A DNA stretch of 64,000 nucleotides from Bacteroidota bacterium. Lineage in GTDB: Bacteria; Bacteroidota; Bacteroidia; Bacteroidales; CAIWKO01. Below the pieces are notes generated by a model. That model had not been told where the DNA came from. It saw only the letters and a program-made list of their open reading frames with translations, and did no database searches. Location: NCBI GenBank assembly GCA_037133915.1, contig JBAXND010000014.1:1-64000 (forward strand). Reading direction: 5' to 3'. The number at the start of each line of letters is the position of its first letter. Position 1 is the stretch's first letter. Shown piece by piece: positions 1 through 8,482 of this stretch. Position numbers and translations under genes: made by a program.

Positions 1-27
1 TTGGTGGACCAGTTTGCCGCGGAATGA

Positions 28-243
28 GTGGACTACTATGTGCGGAATATCCACCATGTAGTATCTGTTGACAATGAAAAGAAGTCGGCCCGAATTGTGT
101 ATTTCGCAAACTTCACACGATTCAACAAACTTACCCGCAAAGTTAAAATTAATGGTTTTGACTTGCGTGATGTTGGACTTGATGAAATCGGACTCAATCC
201 CGAACATGCCGTAAAAAATGTGATTCTTGAGCCCGAAGAATAA
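28..243 (+). CDS. Unrecognised short protein or C-terminal piece of a gene cut by the window edge
   Basis: A 71-codon reading frame starts at GTG 28 and is followed by a good terminator. I do not recognise the product. It is rich in charged and beta-prone residues, with no signal peptide or membrane segment. The same frame is open from base 1 to a TGA at 25-27, immediately before the GTG, so the frame upstream encodes the end of something else or this is the tail of a disrupted gene. The window edge prevents a decision. It is convergent with the lpxD-like gene downstream. Confidence 0.4.
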   Translation: MDYYVRNIHHVVSVDNEKKSARIVYFANFTRFNKLTRKVKINGFDLRDVGLDEIGLNPEHAVKNVILEPEE

Positions 244-349
244 TCACCTTCAATAAACACGCTGTCTTTGCAATCATCCTTCGTAAGCTCAACTCATTGT
301 TGCAACGCGAAGAATGAACATTCACGGTGCATGTTACATCGGGAAATGC

Positions 350-374
350 AAAACGCCCCGATTTGGGGCGTTTT
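350..374. terminator. Bidirectional rho-independent terminator
   Basis: A perfect 10-bp stem has arms AAAACGCCCC (350-359) and GGGGCGTTTT (365-374) and loop GATTT. It lies between two convergent genes, with a T-run on the 3' side of either strand, so it can end both transcripts. Confidence 0.85.
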
Positions 375-398
375 AGGATTATTTAAGTACGGTTGTTG

Positions 399-1331
399 TC
401 AGCTTTTGAATTTTTCCCACATTTCAGGGAGCTTTTTAAGCAGTGCAACTTCTTTCCACTTTTTACGGGCATCCTCGGCCGGAACGCCATAATAGGTCTT
501 TCCACCCTCAAGTGATTTATCTACTCCTGAGCATGCCAGAATTACCGCGCCTTTGCCAATAACGAGGTCTTTATTTATGGAACAGCTGGCCCATATCATA
601 ACATCATCTTCTATATTGGTAACACCCGCAATGGCTACATGGTCACCAATAAGGCAATTTTTACCGACGATAGTATCGTGCCCAACCTGAATATGATTGT
701 CGAGTTTGGTTCCTTTACCAATAATTGTATCACCTGAAACACCTTTATCTACAGTGCATAGTGCGCCAATTTCAACATTATCTTCTATAATCGTTTGACC
801 GCAGGATTCCAGTTTATCAAATCCTTCAGGCCTTTTTTTGAAATAATATGCATCGGCCCCAATCACACTGTTAGAGTGTATAATTACATTGTCGCCAATA
901 GTGGTGTGGTCGTATATGCTTACATTGGAGTGGATAATGCAGTTTTTACCAATACTTACATAATTTCCGACAAAAGCGCCCGGTTGAATAATGGTTCCCT
1001 CACCAATCACTGATTTGTCGCTAATCATTTTGCTGCTCGGCTCAAACGGACGGAACTTTTTAACCAGCATAACATAATCTCTGAAAGGATCATCTGAGAA
1101 AATCAATGCTTTGCCCGCAGGAACATCAGCTTTGGTGTTGATGATAATGGTTGTTGCGGCTGAGTTGAGTGATTTACTGTAGTACTTAGGATGATCAACA
1201 AAGGTAAGGTCGCCCGGTTCTACGCGGTGAATTTCATTCAACCCGGTTACCATATGCCCGGGATCCCCGTCAAATTTAGCGTTGATAAAGGAAGCTATTT
1301 CCTTAAGTGTAAAAGGTTTTTCAAATTTCAT
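399..1331 (-). CDS. lpxD: LpxD-type UDP-3-O-acylglucosamine N-acyltransferase (second LpxD paralogue)
   Basis: A 310-residue left-handed beta-helix acyltransferase. Family role: LpxD moves a 3-hydroxyacyl chain from acyl-ACP to the 2-amino group of UDP-3-O-acyl-glucosamine in lipid A synthesis. The N-terminal ~100 residues match the LpxD uridine-binding domain (motif DLTFVDHPKYY). Residues ~105-275 are isoleucine-rich hexapeptide repeats. The expected catalytic histidine is H218, in QVGHDTIVG. It lies 10 bases after efp on the same strand, an arrangement I recall from other Bacteroidota, where this is the lpxD copy outside the main lpxD-lpxC-lpxA cluster. It may therefore act on a related nucleotide sugar rather than the canonical substrate; this is inference. 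Confidence 0.85.
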   Translation of the reverse strand: MKFEKPFTLKEIASFINAKFDGDPGHMVTGLNEIHRVEPGDLTFVDHPKYYSKSLNSAATTIIINTKADVPAGKALIFSDDPFRDYVMLVKKFRPFEPSSKMISDKSVIGEGTIIQPGAFVGNYVSIGKNCIIHSNVSIYDHTTIGDNVIIHSNSVIGADAYYFKKRPEGFDKLESCGQTIIEDNVEIGALCTVDKGVSGDTIIGKGTKLDNHIQVGHDTIVGKNCLIGDHVAIAGVTNIEDDVMIWASCSINKDLVIGKGAVILACSGVDKSLEGGKTYYGVPAEDARKKWKEVALLKKLPEMWEKFKS

Positions 1332-1341
1332 CGTCGTCTAT

Positions 1342-1908
1342 TTAACTTTTAGCTCTTTCGTAGTAACTATAGCTGCGTGTGTCCACTCTTATGCGTTCGC
1401 CAATGTTGATGAACAGGGGTACTTTTATGATGGCACCGGTTTCGGTGGTGGCAGGCTTCAAGGAGTTGTTCGCAGTATCGCCTTTCAAACCGGGCTCACA
1501 GTAGGTCACTTCCAGATCAACAAAAGGAGGAAGATCGCATGAGAGCACCCGTTCGGTATCGGCGTGGAACATAATTTCTACGGTAGTACCTTCTTTCAAA
1601 AGATCGGGAGCGCTTATCATATTTTCTGCAACAGAAACCTGCTCAAAAGTCTGATTGTTCATGAAGTTAAATCCCATGTCATCTTTATACAGGTACTGGT
1701 ACGGGCGCCTTTCTACGCGTGCAATGGTAATTTTAGTGCCCGAAGGGAAGGTGTTCTCCACCACCCTGCCGTTGGTAAGGCTCTTGAGCCTGGTACGGAC
1801 AAAAGCGGCGCCCTTGCCGGGTTTCACGTGCTGAAATTCTACAATGGTTACAAGGTCATTATTGAATTCTATACACAAACCGTTTCTAAATTCTGCGGTT
1901 GTTGCCAT
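1342..1908 (-). CDS. efp: Translation elongation factor P
   Basis: EF-P, 188 residues, the usual length. It binds the ribosome between the P and E sites and relieves stalling at polyproline stretches. The N-terminal KOW-like domain carries the tip lysine K32 in PGKGAAF, the residue modified in many bacteria. The C-terminal OB domain ends in the family signature around GERIRVDTRSYSYYERA. ATG start. It is first in a two-gene operon with the LpxD-type gene (10-base gap), and a candidate -7 box lies about 45 bases upstream. Confidence 0.97.
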   Translation of the reverse strand: MATTAEFRNGLCIEFNNDLVTIVEFQHVKPGKGAAFVRTRLKSLTNGRVVENTFPSGTKITIARVERRPYQYLYKDDMGFNFMNNQTFEQVSVAENMISAPDLLKEGTTVEIMFHADTERVLSCDLPPFVDLEVTYCEPGLKGDTANNSLKPATTETGAIIKVPLFINIGERIRVDTRSYSYYERAKS

Positions 1909-1952
1909 AAGTTAAGATATCCGATTACATTTATACATTATAAATTCGCACG

Positions 1953-1960
1953 CAAAAATA
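1953..1960 (-). promoter_or_regulatory. Candidate -7 box for efp-lpxD operon
   Basis: Read on the minus strand, TATTTTTG matches the Bacteroidetes -7 consensus TAnnTTTG. It lies about 45 bases upstream of the efp start. I see no well-spaced -33 TTTG. Confidence 0.4.
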
Positions 1961-2300
1961 ATTAAAATTGGAGACGCATTGTTTCAATATTTTAATAATT
2001 TCAAAACATTGTTGCATTTTCTATTATTTGCGGCCTCGAAATAAAAGTTTTTAAAAAGCCAAATGCCTCACCATTAATATTTTTGAACAACTGAACCCTC
2101 CGTTAATCATAGAATTACCGTCTGATTCTATTTTTATCAACAATGCCTAAATTTTGCATTCTTTTCAATAATTTTACAAAACGGCTATTTTATCGACCTT
2201 ATAATTGTAAGAATATGATTTTTAGCCGCCTTATTAATCCCGGATTTCTCAAAACGCAGATGGCGGGAATAATCACACTTCAGTAACTTCGATTTCCATT
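1961..2300. other. AT-rich divergent intergenic region between efp and dnaE
   Basis: About 390 bases separate the divergent efp and dnaE starts. The stretch is AT-rich and holds no open frame I would call a gene. I found no exact -7 consensus on the dnaE side; the nearest is a TAAATTTTG one base too long at about 2148. Both promoters must lie here. Confidence 0.5.
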
Positions 2301-5300
2301 ATGGCAAATTATACGCATTTACATGTACACACACAATATTCGATTCTCGACGGTGCTTCAAACATAAGCGCCCTTCTGGATCGTGCCAAAGATTTGGGAA
2401 TGACCACTCTGGCAATTACTGACCATGGGAATATGTTTGGGGTCAAAGAATTTCATAATGAAGCCACCAAAAAAGGGATTAAGCCAATTTTAGGTTGTGA
2501 GGTTTATGTTGCAAGTAAATCACGGCATGATAAAGCCGAATCGGAAGACCGGGCAGGCTATCACCTCATTCTTCTGGCAAAGAATCATACAGGCTATAAA
2601 AATCTGATAAAACTCGTTTCGTTGGGATGGATTGAAGGGCATTATTACAAGCCGCGTATTGACAGAGAGCTGCTTGAACTTTACCACGAAGGAATCATTG
2701 CATCTTCGGCATGCCTTGCGGGTGAAATTGCTCAGGCTATCCTGAGCAACAATCTTGTGAAAGCGGAAGAATCGGCCCTTTGGTATAAAAATCTTTTCGG
2801 AGAGGATTACTATTTTGAGCTGATGCGGCACAAAACCGGAAACCCTGTTATTGATAACGACACCCTGAAGCTTCAGGAAATCGTGAATAAAGGGCTGAGC
2901 GAGCTCGGACCAAAACTGGGGATAAAGTTAATTGCAACGAACGATTCTCATTTTATACGTGCCACCGATGCCGAAGCTCACGATCGTCTTATCTGCATCA
3001 ATACCGGCAAACTTTTAAGTGATCCTGACCGTTTGCATTACACTAAGCAGGAGTATTTAAAAACATACGAAGAGATGAGCGCGCTTTTTCCCGATCATCC
3101 CGATGCCATTGCAAATACCATGGAGATTGCCGATAAAATCGAAGAATATAAACTGAATCATGCACCTATTCTGCCCGATTTTCCGCTTCCCGAAGGATTT
3201 GAAAAAGCGGAAGACTACCTTCACCATCTCACCTACGAAGGTGCCCGGGTGCGTTATCCGGAAGTTACGGACGCGGTAAAAGAACGTATTGATTTTGAGC
3301 TGTCGGTTGTGAACCGCATGGGCTTTGCCGGCTACTTTCTCATTGTTCAGGACTTTATACGTGCTGCCCGCGAAATGGGCGTTTCCGTTGGTCCGGGAAG
3401 AGGGTCGGCAGCGGGTTCGGTAGTTGCATTTTGTCTGCGTATTACCGACATCGAGCCGATGAAATATGACTTGCTGTTTGAACGCTTCCTGAATCCTGAC
3501 AGGATATCCATGCCTGATATTGATATTGACTTTGATGAAGACGGTCGCGATGATGTGATAAAATGGGTGGTTGAAAAATATGGCAAAGACCGCGTGGCTC
3601 AGATTGTGACATATGGCACTATGGCGGCTAAAATGGCCATTAAAGATGTGGCGCGTGTAGAGAATTTACCCTTGTCTGAAGCTGACCGTCTTTCGAAAAT
3701 GATTCCCGAAAGACCCGGCATCACACTTAAAAAGGCATTCAAAGAAGTAAAAGAACTCGAAGATTCAAAAAGTTCTTCAAATAAATTAATATCTCAAACA
3801 CTTAAATATGCTGAGGAACTGGAAGGTTCTGTGCGTCACACCGGCCTTCATGCATGCGGTGTTATCATAGGTAAAGGAAATCTGATAGATTATCTTCCGC
3901 TTTGCGTATCCAAAGATTCTCCGCTGTTGGTTACTCAGTATGAGGGCAATCAGGTTGAATCTGTCGGGATGCTCAAAATGGACTTTCTGGGTCTGAAAAC
4001 GCTTTCGATTATCAAAGATGCCCTTGCCAATATAAAACACAGCAAAGGTGAGGCGCTTGATCTGGATAATATTCCCTTTGATGATGCGCTCACTTATGAA
4101 CTTTTCAGTAAAGGAAATACTACCGGCATATTCCAGTTTGAGTCGGATGGCATGAAAAAGCATTTAAAGGATTTGAAGCCAAACCGCTTTGAAGACCTTA
4201 TTGCCATGAATGCCCTGTACCGCCCGGGTCCTATGGAGTACATTCCGAGTTATATCCGCAGAAAGCACGGAAAAGAAGTGATTACGTATGATCACGTGTT
4301 GATGGAAGAATATCTCAAAGACACTTACGGGATAACGGTTTATCAGGAGCAGGTTATGCAGTTGTCGCGCTCAATGGCAGGCTTTACGCGTGGGCAGGCC
4401 GATTCATTGCGCAAAGCGATGGGCAAGAAAATAAAGGCGATGATGGATTCGCTCAGGGAGGAATTCATTAAAGGATGCGGTGCCAAAGGTATTGAAGAAA
4501 AAGTAGCGGTAAAAGTATGGCACGACTGGGAGGCTTTTGCGGAGTACGCGTTCAATAAATCGCATTCCACGTGCTATGCGTATACTTCTTATCGCATGGC
4601 TTATCTGAAGGCTCATTATCCTGCCGAATTTATGGCTGCCGTGCTGAGCCGTAACTTTTCGGACATCAAAAAAGTGACCTTTTTTATTGATGAATGTCAC
4701 AAACAGTCTATTCCTGTTTTGGGTCCCGATGTGAATGAAAGTGAGTTGCGTTTTATTGTGAACAAAAAAGGTGAGATACGGTTTGGATTAGCCGCAATCA
4801 AAGGCTTGGGCGAAGCCGCGGTTGAAAACATCGTAAGCGAGCGCAATAAAAATGGCAATTATGTTTCCATCTTTGATTTTCTGAAACGGGTAAATCTTCG
4901 CGCGGTGAACAGACGCAGTATTGAGGCACTTGCATACGCAGGCGCTTTCGACGGCTTTGAAGGAACACACAGGGCACAATACTTTTATAAAGAGAACTCC
5001 GAAGATTCGACGTTTATAGAGAAACTGGTGCGTCACATTACAATTTCGCAAAGTCGCGTTAATGAACAACAACACTCGCTATTCGGTGATTCCGACGATG
5101 TACGGATTGAAGATCCGCCCATGCCGGTTTGCGAAGAATGGACACGGCTGGAACAACTGAAAAACGAAAATGACGTCATCGGATTTTACATGTCGGGGCA
5201 TCCGCTGGATGATTACAAGGTGGAACTCAATTCGTTTTGCAGTGTAACTGTAAGCAAACTCGCCGAAGATCTTAAGGTATTTAAAGGTCGTGATGTTACT

Positions 5301-5786
5301 TTTGGCGGAATGGTTACCGCTGCGGCACATAAAACCACAAAGATGGGAAAGCCCTTTGGTACCATGACTATTGAGGATTATCACGGCGCACTCAATCTGA
5401 TGTTTTTTTCAGAGTCCTATCTTAAAATGAGACATCTGATGGATGTTGGCCGCTTTCTGCTGGTCCGTGGTAAGATAGAAGCCCGTTACGGCCGCGAGGA
5501 TGAAGTAGAAGTGAAGGTTCAGAACATGGAACTGCTTTCGGAGATACTTGATAAACTAACCCGCAATATTACCATCAATCTGCCGTTAAATACTATCGAC
5601 GATAAAATGGCCGATAATATTAATGCACTGGTAGTGGCGCACCCGGGTAAATGCAGTCTGAGATTCCGAATCATGGATCCGGATAATAATTTCTCGATTG
5701 AAATGATGACAAAAAAATATAAAGTAAGTGGTTCGGAATTTCTAAAAAGCCTGATGGCAAACGAAATCGGATTTAAGTTAAATTAG
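2301..5786 (+). CDS. dnaE: DNA polymerase III alpha subunit (replicative polymerase)
   Basis: The catalytic subunit of the replicative polymerase, 1161 residues. Domains in order: N-terminal PHP domain (HLHVHTQYSILDGA, residues 6-19); palm region with GPGRGSAAGS near 363 and the metal-binding aspartates in PDIDIDF near 404; the third catalytic aspartate in KMDFLGLK near 560; thumb/fingers with YRPGPM near 640; helix-hairpin-helix region around 830-900; OB fold around 995-1040 (KPFGTMTIEDYHG). There is no fused 3'-5' exonuclease, as expected for DnaE rather than PolC. ATG start following a long AT-rich leader. trxA and a DUF58 gene follow on the same strand, but trxA has its own strong promoter match. 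Confidence 0.98.
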   Translation: MANYTHLHVHTQYSILDGASNISALLDRAKDLGMTTLAITDHGNMFGVKEFHNEATKKGIKPILGCEVYVASKSRHDKAESEDRAGYHLILLAKNHTGYKNLIKLVSLGWIEGHYYKPRIDRELLELYHEGIIASSACLAGEIAQAILSNNLVKAEESALWYKNLFGEDYYFELMRHKTGNPVIDNDTLKLQEIVNKGLSELGPKLGIKLIATNDSHFIRATDAEAHDRLICINTGKLLSDPDRLHYTKQEYLKTYEEMSALFPDHPDAIANTMEIADKIEEYKLNHAPILPDFPLPEGFEKAEDYLHHLTYEGARVRYPEVTDAVKERIDFELSVVNRMGFAGYFLIVQDFIRAAREMGVSVGPGRGSAAGSVVAFCLRITDIEPMKYDLLFERFLNPDRISMPDIDIDFDEDGRDDVIKWVVEKYGKDRVAQIVTYGTMAAKMAIKDVARVENLPLSEADRLSKMIPERPGITLKKAFKEVKELEDSKSSSNKLISQTLKYAEELEGSVRHTGLHACGVIIGKGNLIDYLPLCVSKDSPLLVTQYEGNQVESVGMLKMDFLGLKTLSIIKDALANIKHSKGEALDLDNIPFDDALTYELFSKGNTTGIFQFESDGMKKHLKDLKPNRFEDLIAMNALYRPGPMEYIPSYIRRKHGKEVITYDHVLMEEYLKDTYGITVYQEQVMQLSRSMAGFTRGQADSLRKAMGKKIKAMMDSLREEFIKGCGAKGIEEKVAVKVWHDWEAFAEYAFNKSHSTCYAYTSYRMAYLKAHYPAEFMAAVLSRNFSDIKKVTFFIDECHKQSIPVLGPDVNESELRFIVNKKGEIRFGLAAIKGLGEAAVENIVSERNKNGNYVSIFDFLKRVNLRAVNRRSIEALAYAGAFDGFEGTHRAQYFYKENSEDSTFIEKLVRHITISQSRVNEQQHSLFGDSDDVRIEDPPMPVCEEWTRLEQLKNENDVIGFYMSGHPLDDYKVELNSFCSVTVSKLAEDLKVFKGRDVTFGGMVTAAAHKTTKMGKPFGTMTIEDYHGALNLMFFSESYLKMRHLMDVGRFLLVRGKIEARYGREDEVEVKVQNMELLSEILDKLTRNITINLPLNTIDDKMADNINALVVAHPGKCSLRFRIMDPDNNFSIEMMTKKYKVSGSEFLKSLMANEIGFKLN

Positions 5787-5845
5787 AACCATAGAGTACG
5801 GATGTGATTTTCGTGGTTTAATATGACCGGTCTGACGACTGAGAT

Positions 5846-5876
5846 TTTGCTGTCTGTGAAAAAACGCATACGTTTG
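5846..5876 (+). promoter_or_regulatory. Promoter for trxA (-33 TTTG / -7 TACGTTTG)
   Basis: TTTG at 5846-5849 and TACGTTTG at 5869-5876 are 19 bases apart, matching the Bacteroidetes sigma-70-type promoter (TTTG, 19-20 bases, TAnnTTTG). The predicted transcript begins about 20 bases before the trxA ATG. Confidence 0.7.
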
Positions 5877-5905
5877 TATTTGAAAAAACTCTAACAATAC
5901 ATAAT

Positions 5906-6223
5906 ATGGCAATAGAAATCAATGACACAAATTTTGAAGAACTGGTGCTAAAATCAGACAAACCCGTATTGCTCGATTTTTGGGCTGAATGGTGCGGTCC
6001 GTGCCGGATGATTGGTCCGTTTGTAGAAGAACTTGCAAAAGAATATGATGGCAAGGCCATTGTTGGCAAAGTAAATGTTGACAATGCACCCGGCGTAAGT
6101 GCCCGTTTTGGTATCCGCAATATTCCTACTGTTTTATTTTTCAAAAATGGTGAGATTGCCGACAAACAGGTGGGCGCGGTTCCCAAAAACAAACTGGAAG
6201 AAAAACTGACGGCTTTATTGTAG
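5906..6223 (+). CDS. trxA: Thioredoxin
   Basis: A cytoplasmic thioredoxin of 105 residues, the normal length. It reduces protein disulfides using the WCGPC active site (residues 29-33), which follows the standard DFWAEWCGPC lead-in. The cis-proline motif NIPTV and the C-terminal GAVPKNKLEEKL match the family. There is no signal peptide. It sits between dnaE and a DUF58 gene with a 26-base gap to the latter. Confidence 0.97.
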   Translation: MAIEINDTNFEELVLKSDKPVLLDFWAEWCGPCRMIGPFVEELAKEYDGKAIVGKVNVDNAPGVSARFGIRNIPTVLFFKNGEIADKQVGAVPKNKLEEKLTALL

Positions 6224-6249
6224 TTTATTAATACCCATATCACTACCTC

Positions 6250-7182
6250 ATGAGTGCTATAGATCAGAAAGAGATACAGCAGTTCGGGAAGCTCGAATTC
6301 CTTGCGCGGCAGGTAGTGGAAGGTTTCATTACGGGGCTCCATAAAAGCCCGTTTCACGGCTTCTCTGTAGAATTTTCGGAACACCGCCTCTACAATCCGG
6401 GAGAATCAATCAAAAATATTGACTGGAAGCTCTACGGTCGTACCGATAAGCTTTTTGTGAAGCGCTTTGAGGAAGAAACCAATCTTCGCTGTCAGCTCAT
6501 CATCGATAACAGTTCTTCGATGTATTATCCCGTTAAGGATAGCGTCAGCATTGAGAATCCGAATAAAATCAGCTTCTCCATTTATTGCTGTGCGGCACTC
6601 ATCTACCTGTTTCGCCTGCAGCGCGACGCCACGGGATTAAGTATGTTTTCCGATGACGTGGAGGTGCAAACTTCAGCTCATTCGGGTCCGGTGCATCAAA
6701 AGCGTATCTATTATGAACTGGAGCGCATGCTGCAGGCCTGGGATCAAAAGTCGCATAAAGGAACTGCCGCAGCAGAAGCGTTGCATAAGATTGCCGAAAA
6801 TATTCACAAGCGCTCGCTGGTGGTTATTTTTAGCGATATGATGGAAAGTTCAGGCAATACGGAACCTTTATTCTCCGCGCTTCAACATCTCAAGCACAAT
6901 AAACATGAAGTGATATTATTTCATGTGGTGGATAAAAGTAAAGAGCTGGATTTTAATTTCGACAACCGCCCGTATAAATTTATTGATATGGAAAGCGGCA
7001 GTGAGCTTAAGATACAGCCATCGGAAGTTAAAAAGCAATATATAGAGGCGATAGCCAAGTACAAAGCCGAGTTAAAAATGCGCTGTATGCAGTACCATAT
7101 AGACTTTGTGGAAGCCGACATCAATGATGGTTTCCATCATGTGCTGCTCTCATATTTAGTGAAGCGCGGCAAAATGTTCTAA
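6250..7182 (+). CDS. DUF58 domain protein with von Willebrand A-like fold
   Basis: 310 residues. The DUF58 core, DWKLYGRTDKLFVKRFEEE (residues ~58-76), is followed by a vWA-like domain whose metal-site motif DNSSSM begins at D86 (DxSxS). The remainder (VVIFSDMMES, HVVDKSKELDF) fits the same fold. Family members usually occur beside MoxR ATPases and vWA/BatA proteins in a system thought to act in envelope stress or metal insertion. No moxR gene is visible here, so the partner is elsewhere or absent. The reading frame is intact and ends at a strong terminator. Molecular function is unknown. Confidence 0.88.
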   Translation: MSAIDQKEIQQFGKLEFLARQVVEGFITGLHKSPFHGFSVEFSEHRLYNPGESIKNIDWKLYGRTDKLFVKRFEEETNLRCQLIIDNSSSMYYPVKDSVSIENPNKISFSIYCCAALIYLFRLQRDATGLSMFSDDVEVQTSAHSGPVHQKRIYYELERMLQAWDQKSHKGTAAAEALHKIAENIHKRSLVVIFSDMMESSGNTEPLFSALQHLKHNKHEVILFHVVDKSKELDFNFDNRPYKFIDMESGSELKIQPSEVKKQYIEAIAKYKAELKMRCMQYHIDFVEADINDGFHHVLLSYLVKRGKMF

Positions 7183-7184
7183 AT

Positions 7185-7213
7185 AAAAAAAGAGGCTTTC
7201 GGCCTCTTTTTTT
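7185..7213. terminator. Bidirectional terminator between DUF58 gene and pepT
   Basis: A 12-bp stem pairs 7185-7196 (A-run then GAGGC) with 7202-7213 (GCCTC then T-run) around loop TTTCG. It separates convergent genes and works in both directions. Confidence 0.9.
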
Positions 7214-7237
7214 ATCTTATGTCTTACCTCCGACATC

Positions 7238-8467
7238 TTATTTTGCAGCGTATAAATCCACCATTTTCAGGATGACGCGCACCGCCTTTTCAAGCGATTC
7301 AACCGGCACGTATTCAAACTTACCGTGGAAGTTGTGTCCGCCTGCAAAAATATTGGGACAGGGGAGTCCCATGTATGAAAGCCTTGCTCCGTCTGTTCCT
7401 CCGCGTATAGGTACTACCAGCGGTTTAACTCCGCATTCTTCCATTGCCTGCTGAGCAATGGCTACGATATGATATACAGGCTCAACTTTTTCGCGCATAT
7501 TATAATACTGGTCGCGCAGTTCAAGTGTAAAGACTTTTTCTCCGTAGCGCTGGTTCATATAATCGACAAGCTTCGTGATGAATATTTTTTTCTTTTCAAA
7601 TTTAGGCTTGTCGTGGTCGCGAATAATGTATTGTAAGGATGCATTTTCAACGCTTCCTTCCATCTTGATGATATGATAGAAACCTTCGTAATCCTGTGTA
7701 AATTCAGGCCGTTCATTTACCGGAAGCAGTCCGTTGAATTCCATGGAAAGTATCATTGCATTCACCATTTTGTTCTTTGCATAACCCGGATGAATGTTGC
7801 GTCCCTGAATGATTACCTTGGCATGAGCGGCATTGAAGTTTTCGTATTCCAATTCGCCAACGCCTCCGCCATCTAAGGTATAAGCATATTCGGCGCCGAA
7901 TTTTTCCACATCAAATTTATCCACACCGCGACCTATTTCTTCATCGGGAGTGAATCCGATTTTAATGGTTCCGTGTTTCACTTCGGGATGCTCAACAAGA
8001 TACTCGACGGCGGCCATAATTTCTGCAATTCCCGCTTTGTCATCTGCGCCAAGCAAGGTATTCCCGTCGGTGGTGATGAGGGTTTGCCCTATATAGCCCT
8101 TCAGTTCCGGGAATTCTGCCACGGACAAAATCAGACCTTTTTCTTTGTTGATAACCACATCATCGCCCGTATAATTTTTGATGAATTGCGGATTAACGCC
8201 AACGCCGGGCATATCGGGACTGGTATCCATGTGAGCAATGAATCCAATCACAGGAATTTTCTTATCGGTGTTTGCCGGCAGCGTGGCCATCACATAACCG
8301 TTTTCATCGATTGAGGCATCCGTCAGTCCGAGTTGTTTTAATTCTTCGGTAAGAAGATTGCCTAGGTCGAACTGTTTGGCTGTACTGGGGCAGGTTTCGG
8401 AATTTTCATCCGACTGCGTGTCAATTTTTATATAACTCAAAAAGCGTTCAAGAACTTTTTCTTTCAT
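7238..8467 (-). CDS. pepT: Peptidase T (tripeptide aminopeptidase)
   Basis: A 409-residue M20-family zinc aminopeptidase that removes the N-terminal residue from tripeptides. Metal and catalytic residues are visible: H79 and D81 in AHMDTSPD, the bridging Asp in LGADDKAG (141-142), the general base pair E175/E176 in TPDEEIG, D198 in TLDGGG, and the C-terminal GGHNFHG histidine. Length matches PepT. It lies 15 bases downstream of an OPT-family peptide transporter on the same strand, so import and hydrolysis of peptides are probably co-expressed. Confidence 0.96.
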   Translation of the reverse strand: MKEKVLERFLSYIKIDTQSDENSETCPSTAKQFDLGNLLTEELKQLGLTDASIDENGYVMATLPANTDKKIPVIGFIAHMDTSPDMPGVGVNPQFIKNYTGDDVVINKEKGLILSVAEFPELKGYIGQTLITTDGNTLLGADDKAGIAEIMAAVEYLVEHPEVKHGTIKIGFTPDEEIGRGVDKFDVEKFGAEYAYTLDGGGVGELEYENFNAAHAKVIIQGRNIHPGYAKNKMVNAMILSMEFNGLLPVNERPEFTQDYEGFYHIIKMEGSVENASLQYIIRDHDKPKFEKKKIFITKLVDYMNQRYGEKVFTLELRDQYYNMREKVEPVYHIVAIAQQAMEECGVKPLVVPIRGGTDGARLSYMGLPCPNIFAGGHNFHGKFEYVPVESLEKAVRVILKMVDLYAAK

Positions 8468-8482
8468 GATAAAATGGGTTTA

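Noticed and set aside
1564-1965. Antisense frame over efp
   Set aside because: efp is unmistakable on the other strand; this is a shadow frame.
2141-2160. TAAATTTTG as -7 box for dnaE
   Set aside because: One base too long for TAnnTTTG and about 150 bases upstream of the start; not convincing.
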